Assembly: GCA_956465555.1 (NCBI GenBank) | Contig: OY101129.1 | Coordinates: forward strand, 620,001-684,000 | Source of the DNA: Nitzschia sp. pyKryTriq1 | Lineage: Eukaryota; Bacillariophyta; Bacillariophyceae; Bacillariales; Bacillariaceae | DNA: 64,000 nt | Direction of reading: 5' to 3' | Shown here: positions 1-9,455 of the stretch, in pieces | Position numbering within the stretch: the stretch's first letter is position 1 | How the letters are laid out: each line of letters opens with the position of its first letter | Made by a program: the position numbers and the translations under genes | Notes under the pieces: generated by a model | What the model saw: only the letters and a program-made list of their open reading frames with translations | What the model was told of the DNA's origin: nothing | Database searches by the model: none

Positions 1-2
1 TG

Positions 3-449
3 AAGACACTTTTGGATAGCTCAAACGACGTTTTCGAGGAGACGGTCCACCTGTTTCGATTCAAGATGGTGATGGGGAGGCTCAAAGAAAAATTTCGCTG
101 CCCTTCGAAAAACTACCCTGGCGACCTGCGTACGCTATCTTTCCGACGGCTTCGTCATCAAAGAATGATGCTGCAAGAAGACGACCACGTGGGTTCCATT
201 ATCGTGACTGGAGAAACCAAAGAAGATTTAATCGTTTTGCCTCTTCGTTGGAGCGACGGTATACGCTACGCCCTCGGTACCCTCGGTGCGGGTGGCAAGT
301 TCTTCACGGCTCAAGATCTTGTCGTGAATGCGAAAATGAAGGATGGAGAGGCGATCAAGATGATCCAAGAGCTTCTGAATGCTTGTCTATTGGACTGGAG
401 TATAAAGGATACATCGTCGCCCCCACAAGACGAGTCTTGCGTCGCATGA
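3..449 (+). CDS. 3' end of an unidentified gene (cut by left edge)
   Basis: The reading frame is open to the left edge and ends with TGA at 447-449. No ATG begins it here, so this is the C-terminal part of a longer protein of which about 145 residues are visible. The first half is basic. The last 60 residues alternate hydrophobic and charged positions (LGTLGAGGKFFTAQDLV, then an AIKMIQELL helix), which could form a small winged-helix-like fold. I do not recognise the family. It is followed 61 bp later by the convergent end of the next gene. The coding call rests on the length and composition of the frame. Confidence 0.55.
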   Translation, partial: KTLLDSSNDVFEETVHLFRFKMVMGRLKEKFRCPSKNYPGDLRTLSFRRLRHQRMMLQEDDHVGSIIVTGETKEDLIVLPLRWSDGIRYALGTLGAGGKFFTAQDLVVNAKMKDGEAIKMIQELLNACLLDWSIKDTSSPPQDESCVA

Positions 450-510
450 TGAACAGAAGAGTAGCTAGCTAGTCTACAGGTACCGCTATAGTCAAGATAA
501 TTATTTTTTC

Positions 511-655
511 TCAGCGAGCGTTGACATCAATGACAGATAAACCGGCCAGCACTCGTTTGTCGAATTTCTGGGTGACAACGTCTCGGTACGAAGGGTCCAT
601 TGGTTCTTCTGGCTTCTTTGCTTTCGCTTTTGACTTTGTTCTTGAATTTGATGAT

Positions 656-689
<34 letters not shown>

Positions 690-1296
690 CGCCTTTGGGG
701 ATATTATCCGCGAGGGCTTCCGCATAGGCTTTGATAAATTCAGATTTTTCAAAGAAAGATGCCGTCGAGATCCCTCGATCCTTGAGTTCTTTCTTCAAGT
801 CCCCAACTTTCATAGTTTTGGCCTCCTCCATGGCTTTCTGGTATCGATCGTCCCTAGTAGAAGAATCGGTTGGTTTCCTTGTCGATTCCTCAGACTGTTT
901 CCGTGTAGTACTAGCACCCTCTCCATTCACGGTTTCGTCGCCAGCTTCTTTTGGTTTCATGCCATCAGCGCGGGCCTTTTTTAGGGCATCCATGAAATCT
1001 ATCTTTTCAAGCATCGCCTTGGTCGAAACGCCATAGCTTTCCAATTCTTTCTTCATTTCTGTCGCCTTCATGGTAGCAATATCGGGGAGATCAACAGCGA
1101 GAAATAATAACGAACTTCTCGACGGCGAATTTCCTCTTGGAAACGCTGAATCAATAAAGTTATTCCGCTGGTGATTCGACGATAATGGCGCAATAAATCC
1201 CATCGTCAACGTTGTCAAGCAAGTCAAAGTGGTAGCAAGTAGCCATAGCAGTACTGGTACGGTACATGCTGCTCGACGGCTGGATATCAGGGGCAT
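511..1296 (-). CDS. Secreted/plastid-targeted protein with two SAP/ARMET-C-like helical repeats
   Basis: The 261-aa protein starts at an ATG with a hydrophobic signal peptide (residues about 12-33) ending at MGFIAPL. A Phe at the presumed cleavage site followed by A-P resembles the diatom plastid presequence motif, so plastid import is plausible but not proven. Two related helix-turn-helix segments follow, at about residues 74-100 and 160-190, with the pattern MK..(E/D)LKKEL..(Y/R)G(V/I)ST.....EK..F..A. This matches short SAP or ARMET C-terminal motifs. Between and after them lie Ser/Thr/Lys-rich linkers and a run of 13 Ser encoded by a GAN-like repeat on the plus strand. The molecular role is unknown. 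Confidence 0.7.
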
Positions 1297-1352
1297 GGTG
1301 CTGTCGGGGGTTGTTTCTGTGTTAACTACTACTTTAAAATCGGGGTCTGGCT

Positions 1353-1415
1353 GTCAGAGATTTTATTTTGTGAATGAAAGAGGAGTCAGAGATTTTATTT
1401 TGTGAATGAAAGAAG
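1353..1415. repeat. Two-copy 32-bp tandem repeat; intergenic 1297-2036
   Basis: A segment beginning GTCAGAGATTTTATTTTGTG occurs at 1353 and again at 1385, nearly identical over about 30 bp. It lies in the 740-bp gap between two minus-strand genes. The rest of this gap holds low-complexity CTCTACTAGTAGAGAG-type sequence (about 1880-1970) with two TACCGGTA palindromes at 1890 and 1918. I see no gene in the gap. Confidence 0.8.
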
Positions 1416-2036
1416 TTACAATAACTTGGAACGACAAGATGGTCGTCAGGGATGAGATGTTCGAAGAGTTCGAAAGAGTGCATGATGCGGTAGGTCGTGC
1501 GTCGTGCGATGAGAAGAAAAGCTGATGACTGCGATGCGTGCATGTTGTGGCGGATGCGTTGGAGGCATCGTGATAATCATCGCATATCAGGAAAGGTCGC
1601 TGCAGTTCTCATCGCGATCGTGCTTCTTCTTGAGTTTTCCCGCCAAAACGGGGCATTTTTCAGCGCGGTGGTGGCATACTTCGTACGAGAGCGAAATAAA
1701 TATACAGTACAGTACTTCGTAAAAATAAGCGCCGCGAGTGCAAATTTGTGGCAAGTGAGGACGGAGGAGGAGTCGTCAGTCGTCAGTCGATCAGTCCCGA
1801 CGCAAATGAGATAATCCGCAGTCTGTCCAGCGTACGAGAAAACCTCCCGGAGTGACGAGTGTTCGTCGTCTCATAGCAATCACTCTCTCTACCGGTACAG
1901 TAGAGAGTATTCTACTCTACCGGTAGTAGTCTATGAGTCATGCGCTGTACTCTCTCTAGTAGAGAGAGAATGTAGGACACGACTGCGTGACTAGGTAGGA
2001 GGTACTCATAGTCCGCAAGCGCACTCAGGAGATCGT

Positions 2037-3497
2037 CTAGACAAACTCGGTGGGATCCCACTCGGGACCAGTCACATCGGCATCGGTCCAACCGTCTCGT
2101 CTCCCCAGCCTCCCAGCTTTGTAGCCCACATCAAGGGAATCCAGCGTTTCCATCTCGCTTGATGTAAGAATGAATGATACGTCAGTTGGATTGACACCTC
2201 CATACGAGTTCTCCGCGATGGCGATACGCTCCACTTTGGAGGCCGAAGCAGATCGGGGAACACAAATGTACCCCTTTTGTAGCGCCCAGCGAACCAATAC
2301 TTGCGCCTTGGTCATTCCCTTTTGCTGTGCCAGCTTCGATAACATATCCCAGCCTTCTGTAGGACCATCGGCACCGGAGAGTTTAGACCAGGCACCACAG
2401 GAGATGGCAATGCCGTTCTTGTCGCACCAGTCAACCACGTCCTTGTGTGCGTTGAAAGGACTTAATTCCAGTTGATTTACTGCCGGAAGCTCCATCCCAG
2501 CAGCAGCAATCTCCTGAAGTGGCCCCAGACCATAATTACACACACCAACACTCTTCACAAATCCCGAGTCTCGTAGATCTAATAAGGCTTGGTAGCTGGC
2601 CAGTCGTCTTGACTTGTCCGAAAAAGGGGAATGAATCGACACCAAGTCGAGATAGGAACACCCAAGGGTGGCAATGGCTGCCTTGACAGATCGTCGTACG
2701 GTAATAGCGTCGGTGGATTGTTCTTCATTGGATAGTTTGTGAGATAGAAAGAGACCGTCTCGCCGACCACGTCTTCCCGCCGATCCCAGCGGGGCTGGCG
2801 ACATGACATTACCCGCAGACGCGCCGCCGCCGAGCGTTGTCTTGGCATGCAACTCACCAGCAAGGCTCGCGGCGTCTAAGCGTTCCAATACTTCGGATTT
2901 TTCTTCAGCAAAGTCCAAAGCCATCATCCCCAGGTCCAAATACTTTTTCAAAGCCTTTGCAACGGTGGCATCAGATTGATAGGACGTGGCCAGGTCCAAG
3001 TGCCGAATACCAGCTCTCAGCGCCAAGTTTGTGCATCGTTCACTTTGATCTGTAGCCGTTTTGTAAAAGGAATATCCCACCCGGGGAGTCTTGATAGCTG
3101 ACTTCCCGCCGATGCCACCTCGTATCGAAAGAGTCGGTGGCGGATCCGCAATTGGTATGATAGCTCTGGTTGTTTGGATGACACCACCGGTACCTTTGCC
3201 ACTGGAAGTGGCGCGGGCCGCATTGATTTTGCTCATATCAATCGACGACTCCCCGTCGCTGACCTTTTTCCGAGCAGCAGCAGTGGCGGCCATATCGACT
3301 GTTTCGGTCTCGGCCTTTGCCATGGAAGGGGCTGATACCGCGGAAGCCACTGATGCCACACCTCCCAGCAAGATCTCCCGTCGGGTGAGACGAGGCGTCG
3401 CTGCCAGCGACTCTACTGGCTCCAGCAGCCGAACGCATGACGGTGTCAAGAGGCAAACAACAAATTTCAAAAGGATTCGTCTACTTCGTCTCGTCAT
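2037..3497 (-). CDS. Aldo/keto reductase with a long targeting presequence
   Basis: This is an NAD(P)H-dependent aldo/keto reductase expected to reduce carbonyl substrates; the substrate cannot be read from sequence. From the ATG at 3497 it is 486 aa. AKR landmarks are present: HLDLATSYQSD (Asp and Tyr of the tetrad, about residues 166-173), LSHK (Lys, about 252), SIHSP (His, about 285), SVGVCNYG, VNQLELSPF and the cofactor-binding VPRSASASKVER. Before the barrel come a hydrophobic signal-like stretch and then a twin-Arg segment (TRREILLGG) with an Ala-rich tail. This suggests multi-step targeting, possibly to the thylakoid lumen. An in-frame upstream ATG at 3560 also exists, but only the start at 3497 puts the hydrophobic signal near the N terminus. 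There is an extra loop of about 45 residues before the catalytic Lys. Confidence 0.88.
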   Translation of the reverse strand: MTRRSRRILLKFVVCLLTPSCVRLLEPVESLAATPRLTRREILLGGVASVASAVSAPSMAKAETETVDMAATAAARKKVSDGESSIDMSKINAARATSSGKGTGGVIQTTRAIIPIADPPPTLSIRGGIGGKSAIKTPRVGYSFYKTATDQSERCTNLALRAGIRHLDLATSYQSDATVAKALKKYLDLGMMALDFAEEKSEVLERLDAASLAGELHAKTTLGGGASAGNVMSPAPLGSAGRRGRRDGLFLSHKLSNEEQSTDAITVRRSVKAAIATLGCSYLDLVSIHSPFSDKSRRLASYQALLDLRDSGFVKSVGVCNYGLGPLQEIAAAGMELPAVNQLELSPFNAHKDVVDWCDKNGIAISCGAWSKLSGADGPTEGWDMLSKLAQQKGMTKAQVLVRWALQKGYICVPRSASASKVERIAIAENSYGGVNPTDVSFILTSSEMETLDSLDVGYKAGRLGRRDGWTDADVTGPEWDPTEFV

Positions 3498-3882
3498 CGT
3501 TTCGAAGGTGTATGGCGGAGTGGGGTGCACAACATCGGAGGTGTGCCGAGAGAGATGCATTGCGTGTACGGTATGATGATCGATAGGATGATGGATGATA
3601 TGTCACATGTTGCGATTTGCGATTTGATGTCAATACCGGGTACCGCGGGTATACCGGTACCAGTGTTTTACTGGTTTTCGGACAACAAAAACGACCCAAT
3701 CTTACGTACTTGCGACACAGACAATCAACCCCTTCAGACTGTCCAGCCCCTTTCGTACCAACATGGTTCCAATCACTGAAAATAAACGAAGTCATCGAAC
3801 TATTACTTGGGGGTAGCACCATCCTCCACCGGCTGTAATTGTCTCGAGAAAGAGACCCAAAAATTTAACCGTTTCACACCGA

Positions 3883-3903
3883 CGTGGGCTTTTTCAGCCC
3901 ACG
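3883..3903. other. 8-bp-stem hairpin followed by a T run
   Basis: CGTGGGCT at 3883-3890 pairs perfectly with AGCCCACG at 3896-3903 around a 5-nt loop, and a run of seven T follows after CGC. It looks like a bacterial intrinsic terminator but sits in eukaryotic sequence just outside the LTR-element fossil. A structured 3' end or element border is more likely than factor-independent termination. Confidence 0.6.
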
Positions 3904-3956
3904 CGCTTTTTTTGTGCGCCGCAACACAAAAATCAAAACACGTCGACAGTAACACT

Positions 3957-4815
3957 TCAACTTCTCGCTTCCAGGGATGAATTGTGCGCCGTTAGGTTGG
4001 CGTTTTCGAAGTTATCATGCCACGCGGCTGGCATCGCATCAAGGTAAACATTAGCCAGCGTATCGTCATCAAGCTCGGCCTGCGCGATGGGCGCGCCAGG
4101 CAGGAGCGCAAGTAGGCGATTATGGTACCGAAGGAGGGAAAGAAACATTTCCGGGTCGACCTCTCCCGGTTTCCTGACCGATAGGAGGAACTTCTTGTGG
4201 ACGTGATAGTCGTCCGGTTGGAAACGCTGAGAAGTAAACTCACTGATCGCTTGATCGAAATTCGCGACCGTTTCGTTGAGACCGGTGGTAATGTCGTCCC
4301 ACTTGGTCTCATGGTCGTCTTCAAGATGCATAATAAACTTGTTGAAAAGTCGGGGACCAGTAGTCCACGACATGACTCGTCGAGCCTTCTCGAACGAGTT
4401 GATGAAGTGTAGATATTCCATATTGGTAGCCTCCACGCGGAGCTTTGGGACTTCGATCGTGGTCTTCTCGGTCTCATCGTTGACGGTACGAGTGACGGAA
4501 TGCTTGACCATGTCGAGGGATTTGGGGGAGAAATCCTTTTTGAGGGGAAGGACTCCTTGGGCTCGAGGAACGCGGTTTCCTCGGCGATTATTACCTGCAC
4601 GCAACATAGCGGCAACTTCTCGTAGGCAAAGTAGATAGTAGTAGTATTGGTTGTTCGAAGGTGTACGATATTGTCGAACTTCTGATCAGAATGCAACGAC
4701 TCGTAGATACGGGATTCAATTCGTGATTTAAAGTAGATGAAATTAAAAGAAGTGAGACTATTTTTCTGGGGTGTTTTGAGAGATGAATCTTTTGTAGTCG
4801 TGAAGTAGTCGTGAA
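3957..4815 (-). mobile_element. LTR-retrotransposon fossil: gag-like region plus LTR-like flank (Ty1/copia-like)
   Basis: The minus-strand frame at 3957-4607 encodes a 216-aa gag-like polypeptide. It is rich in charged helices, with features such as VMSWTTGPRLFNKF and RFQPDDYHVHKKFLLSVRK, as in copia-type gag proteins of diatoms. On the promoter side, 4706-4815 matches a second copy at 52247-52352, which suggests LTR or leader sequence. No protease, integrase, reverse transcriptase or RNase H is visible, so this is a broken remnant. The two LTR-like copies have clearly diverged, which suggests it is not recent. The family assignment is by general resemblance only. Confidence 0.6.
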
Positions 4816-4956
4816 GTGTCAGAGGCACGAACGACTTATCATAAATGTAGTGGTGATGGCGATCTTGGATGTCTTGTGAAGTTTGTGAAGGAAGGATCGC
4901 CTCTAGATGAAATGCATTAGTCATTGACAGCGGTGTCACGACTAGTAGGAACGCCA

Positions 4957-5014
4957 TGACGTCATGCAGGGTCAGTATGACGTCGAGGGAGGGACGGACA
5001 GACCGATGACGTCG
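4957..5014. promoter_or_regulatory. Cluster of three TGACGTC (CRE-like) motifs
   Basis: TGACGTCA lies at 4957-4964, TGACGTCG at 4978-4985 and TGACGTCG at 5007-5014. TGACGTCA is the canonical bZIP/CRE palindrome. TGACGT-type elements are known as CO2/cAMP-responsive sites in Phaeodactylum promoters. The cluster lies upstream of the minus-strand LTR-element remnant, so it may be a former element promoter. Function is inferred only. Confidence 0.45.
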
Positions 5015-5089
5015 ACAGGACACTGCAGGAGTGTTGTTCATCGCAGGCAAAATAGGAAATGAGATTGGTAAAAGTACAAAGTACAGAGT

Positions 5090-5226
5090 GTGGTGGGGGC
5101 AGGGGCGTTTTGCAAATTCAAGAATATACGCCATACTGCTGCAGGGGGTAGCAGAGGATATAAGGCTATCCCCAAATAGTAGATCCGCCGAAACCAAGCT
5201 GGAAGCAACTGGAATGCTTCCGCCAT
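5090..5226 (+). pseudogene. Duplicated 3' fragment of the GT32-like glycosyltransferase gene
   Basis: These 137 bp match 10323-10459 in direct orientation with about five mismatches and no gaps. The fragment contains the last 30 or so codons of the glycosyltransferase (frame VVGAGAFCKFKNIR...YKAIPK), its stop codon and about 47 bp of 3' flank. No upstream coding region accompanies it, so it is a gene scrap rather than a gene. High identity, including the noncoding part, points to a fairly recent copy. Confidence 0.9.
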
Positions 5227-6090
5227 TCGTCCCAGAATTACTTGGCAACCTGCCCATCTACTATTTTCATCTTGCTCGAAAGAGTTCGGCTCCACCATCT
5301 TTGATCAGGGAAGTTACGGACAGTACTTGGACGGCATTGGGCGTGCACGCCCCATTGGGGGAACATAGCGAAGAACTTGGTTGCTTGGGCTGCTGGCGGT
5401 CGCTCCCATTTGTAGGTGCCGCCTTTATAGAGGGAAAGCTAAAGATATTCTGGAAAAAACAGAGAGAACTGTGGGTCCCGTTTGTTACAGATACACAACG
5501 TGGAAATTGCAGGAATTCTTGTCGAATCAAGAAAGGATGCCGGATTTGCCGAGGAAAGTATTTTCTGGACGATAGACGATTGAGACAAACTCTGGTGGTA
5601 TTTCAAAAGGTCAGGATGACGTCTGTTTGATTCAACGTGAATGTCAGCACAGCAGCGGAGCAATTTGCAATTTGCGATCATGAATTATTATTTGCGATGT
5701 TTATCTCGTATAGTAGGACCACCAGTAGACTGCTCCGAGCTAGTACTACTAGTAGCTAGTAGAACTAGTAGTAGTATTCCACCAGCCATCCGTGACCAGA
5801 GGCGAAGGAGGGCACGTTCCAGTAAACGGGCCAGGGAAAGACGACAATGTTGATGGTGTGATTCCTCCATTTCTTGTACCGTATGGTACCTTCTCCGGTA
5901 GCCAGCACTCGGCAAATCGTATCGCTATTCGTCAGTGCAACTTCCGCATACTAATTGGACCGTCTTTGATTGTTCTTGGTGACGAGAACAAGAACGATTT
6001 GTTCCTGTTGCTGCTCCGTGGTTGATTTGAGATGCTGCCGTCAAGAGGCCACTATAGACTACCCCATCATCGAAACGGACTGCATAGTTC
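5227..6090. other. Intergenic, no supported gene
   Basis: Several short open frames exist but none shows domain character. A CTAGTAGTACTAGTAG-type low-complexity patch lies near 5710-5785. I see nothing else to annotate. Confidence 0.5.
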
Positions 6091-7521
6091 TTAAATCTTT
6101 TTTACATCAACACCGACTGTACCGGTTAGGGGTTGAATAATCTGTGTTTTACATTCTGGACACCGACCAATGTAATACCCTGTCGTAAGCTTCTCATTAG
6201 CCACTGGGATTTTGTCTTTGAATCGTTCGTACTGTTCGTCTAAAAAGCCTTCCCGGCAAAGATCGTTCCAGTCCTTGACAATCACGACAGGCAAATCAAA
6301 TTTGTGATAGAGCATGTCCATGCGACTGGACTCGACTATTGGAATGATGCCAAAGAACAACATTTCCCAAGTTCGATGACAATCAATGCCATTGCCAGGA
6401 GGAGAAAGACCAAAGCGGTACTCTGTATACTTCTGAAATAATTCCAGGGGGCTTAAGCGACCTCTCTCGGCAGCGGGACGGAGGCACGATGATGCCGCTT
6501 GTTGGGCACGGAATCTGTTGCCATTCGAACTTGACATGGGTGGAATATACAAGGCTTGACTGCGACTGGCGTGATTTTGAATCCCTGTTTCTCGTATGGA
6601 AATCATCTTCTCCAGCACCTGAGGGGCCGTCAATCCACCGAAAGCATCTAGTGTGTGTAGGTCCAAACCTATCGGAATTGGCTGGATTTTTTCCGATTGA
6701 GTGTCATCATCTCTATACATGTAATTTTGCGTGTACCATGTCTTGAGATGTGGATTGGAAACGAGCTGTTCATAATGCATGGCATCATGAGGATGCGAGT
6801 TGTCTCCATCCGAAGTGATGAGATCAAACGGCTGTTCGATGAGGGGTAGAACATGGGTGATAAAAGTCACCAAATCACCTTCCCCCTTGTGCGACTGCTG
6901 CCTTATCCATATAGTCCCATTGCATGACCGGAACCACTTTGTGATGTCATCCGCCTTGTGTATGCATTCGGTAGCGTATTGACGTGAACACCAGCTTCTG
7001 ACGTTCGCTAAAGAGTAGTATTCATGAGGTACATCGGGGCACTCGGCATAGTTGTACCAATTACGAGACCATAGAACGTTTTCTAGTGAGATTTCTTTCA
7101 GTGGCGGCTCTTCGTTCTTCGTGGTTGTAGTTGTTGTAGCCATGGCAGCCGCGAGTTTCTTATCGGCGGTAATTTTTTTGGGTTTTATTATTGGGTGTTC
7201 AATGGCCCTTCTCGTTACCATCAGTGATGACGCCGGTGGATTGGTGGTGCTGCCAAGCGCTGCTGACGACCTGTCATCACTAAAGTTGGTGACGAGAATC
7301 GAAAAGATAAACAGACAGACAGAAAGAACAACAACAATCGGGTTCGTTGCGCTGAACGAACGTGCGGCAAATGATAATCTACGAAGACGCGACGAAGCAA
7401 AGGGAACGCGAAAGAGAGTCTTCCCGTCGTCAACCTCGTCGTCCGCCAGCAGGTTATTCTTGTGCTTGTTCTTGTGAGCAGCACGCGGCGTCAAGCGGCG
7501 CTCGCATGTATTCGACGACAT
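6091..7521 (-). CDS. Exostosin-like type II membrane glycosyltransferase
   Basis: The protein is 476 aa from the ATG at 7521; a longer in-frame start at 7689 would bury the membrane anchor deeper. A hydrophobic segment (PIVVVLSVCLFIFSILV, about residues 60-77) after a basic, Arg-rich tail makes a Golgi-type signal anchor. A Thr-rich stem follows, then a catalytic region. The C-terminal block YRFGLSPPGNGIDCHRTWE, then FFGIIPIVESS (about 366-397), matches the conserved part of exostosin-like (GT47/GT64-related) enzymes, where this region binds the nucleotide sugar. It probably glycosylates secreted or wall glycans. A CxxC pair (RCPEC) near the end may be structural. Donor and acceptor are unknown. 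Confidence 0.78.
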   Translation of the reverse strand: MSSNTCERRLTPRAAHKNKHKNNLLADDEVDDGKTLFRVPFASSRLRRLSFAARSFSATNPIVVVLSVCLFIFSILVTNFSDDRSSAALGSTTNPPASSLMVTRRAIEHPIIKPKKITADKKLAAAMATTTTTTKNEEPPLKEISLENVLWSRNWYNYAECPDVPHEYYSLANVRSWCSRQYATECIHKADDITKWFRSCNGTIWIRQQSHKGEGDLVTFITHVLPLIEQPFDLITSDGDNSHPHDAMHYEQLVSNPHLKTWYTQNYMYRDDDTQSEKIQPIPIGLDLHTLDAFGGLTAPQVLEKMISIRETGIQNHASRSQALYIPPMSSSNGNRFRAQQAASSCLRPAAERGRLSPLELFQKYTEYRFGLSPPGNGIDCHRTWEMLFFGIIPIVESSRMDMLYHKFDLPVVIVKDWNDLCREGFLDEQYERFKDKIPVANEKLTTGYYIGRCPECKTQIIQPLTGTVGVDVKKI

Positions 7522-7784
7522 GGCGGGGGCGGTACAAGGACCGGGGACAACCGATGATACTGTACTTCCTCGAGAGACTTTCAGACAGAGATAGCAGTTG
7601 ATACAGCATCTGCTGGTGGTTGCGAGATTGAAAAACAAACAAGCTGAGAAGTAAAATATCCCACTTTCAACGGACATTATCGCGGTCATCCTGGAGCATC
7701 CGGGGAAATTTCTGCAACAAAAATCAATCGCGATTTTACCGCGCTTATTATTCTGCCGCTAATGTACTGTAGCTATGTCAAAGG

Positions 7785-7871
7785 ATCTTCCAATCTTGTG
7801 GAAGATAACGTATAATTTGTACCAGCTCTACGCGATTTTCTTACAGTATCTTCCACTCCGAGTGGAAGATA
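7785..7871. repeat. Twin hairpins sharing an ATCTTCCA/TGGAAGAT stem
   Basis: ATCTTCCA at 7785-7792 pairs with TGGAAGAT at 7799-7806. About 40 bp on, TATCTTCCACT at 7847-7857 pairs perfectly with AGTGGAAGATA at 7861-7871 around a 3-nt loop. The same arm sequence occurs four times in alternating orientation within 87 bp. This could be a small MITE-like remnant or a paired binding site. Confidence 0.7.
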
Positions 7872-9455
7872 AAGGCTACGTATTTTTGGTACACCGAGGT
7901 ACGAGGGAGTGTGTACGCGCGCACATAAACAAAAAATGAACACAAACAACACATCGCGATTCCAACCACAAGTAGTAAGACCACCAACCAAAGGATGACA
8001 CTACTATGCCAAAAGGCCAAAACTTTCACCCACCGTCCACATGGGCAAACTCCTTTGACCTCTGACCGTCCTTTTCTCCAAAAGAACTGACAGACAACAA
8101 CGACACAAGAGAGATGCGACAATCAACAACAATCAACAACATGTCGTCGGTGAAGCACCAACAAATCACCGCAACTCTTTGCGACGAACTTGGGATATCC
8201 TCTTTGTGGAAAATCGAAAGGACGATTGGCCGAGAGACTTTCTTCAGACCAACAGGAACAAAAATAAGTGCTTTGATTGGTAATATAGTAGACGAAAAAT
8301 ATCATGTCGTTTTATATAATATTATCTTTCCCATGTATCTTTTGCGTAATAGAGAGACTAAAATAGCAAGCAACATAGTCCGAGCTGGAGGGCGTCCTTG
8401 AGACATGGACAGTCCCTAAGCAAAAGCGGTAATACATAGAGTAAAGGCGCACCTGTCAAGCTGTCGTCCACGTCAAGTCAGTCGAATATCAAGAGAAAAA
8501 GTACCTCAGTGAGGGATCGCCAGGAGCATTCGCCAGAGAAAATCTGCAGGCGGAATTTGCAAGCTCCCTGGAGAATTTGGCAGAGAAAAAGTACCTTAAT
8601 TAAATCTGAAGTTTTGTCTTAAGAGAATTCTGCCTACTATATAAATAATATCGGGGACATCCTGCCAATCCTGCCGATTCTGCGCCTCTGATGTGTCCAT
8701 GCCGCCTTGTAATAAAATAATATGGCGGGAAAGCCTCGCAGCAGCCCATCGCATCAAAAAGCTTATTACAATACATTTTTGTCTTGTACCTCTCGCAGAC
8801 GAACCACCTGCAAGAGCATGGAGGTTTCCATCAAGGGTCAGCCTGGCCTAGCCATTTGGAGTCGTGGCAGGTACCTCTACTTACGGACATGGCGGCTTTT
8901 ATTGCCTCAAAGTTTTCTTAGCCATGCTTTCGGGAAAAAAGGAGTTGTGGGAAGGCACCGCCAACTCCTTGGCGATACGCGAGTTTCTGTTTAATGAAAT
9001 TGAAGGATCGAAGGAAGAACTCAAAGGAGAAACGATCCTCCGCCTGTTTGGCAGTTGTAGTCTAGTACTACTTGGACTTGTAGTTTCTGTTGAGTCTTTG
9101 CAACGGACGGGGGCCAGTCGTACGTCGCGCGTCTCACACGCACCCGAGTCATTACGGGCCGACCACGTCATCGACTGGTCGTGGCTAGGGCGTCTGCGCA
9201 TTCACGGCGCGCACTAGCGTGGAAGATCCTTCAGGACAATATCTACCGACGACGGGCAGACTATGGTCGTACGAGTCTCGTAGACCGTGTGTATTGCACA
9301 GGAGACAAGTACCGGTACGGGAAATGATTGATAAAAGCAACCCTTCCTTTCATCGTTTGCCTCTTACTGTTCACTGTCTGTACTCGTATCCCTCCTCTCT
9401 AGACTACCACCAATTATTGAACCTGAATACAAACGCAACGAGGAAGAAAGAAGAA
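7872..9455. other. Intergenic between divergent glycosyltransferase genes; one coding-like scrap
   Basis: This is the divergent gap upstream of both glycosyltransferases. A plus-strand frame open from 8852 to 9217 starts with protein-like sequence (TYGHGGFYCLKVFLAML, then LAIREFLFNEIEG) and then degenerates. I do not recognise it and take it as a possible gene relic. A phrase AGAGAAAAAGTACCT recurs near 8490 and 8582. A TACCGGTA palindrome lies at 9310, 139 bp before the next start codon. Confidence 0.4.

Noticed and set aside
3883-3910. Bacterial rho-independent terminator
   Set aside because: The hairpin plus T run fits the pattern, but the surroundings are clearly eukaryotic, so a factor-independent terminator is unlikely. 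It is kept only as a hairpin.
3992-5257. 421-codon minus-strand open frame across the LTR fossil
   Set aside because: It overlaps the gag-like frame in another phase, has a biased composition without domain character, and runs through unrelated pieces.
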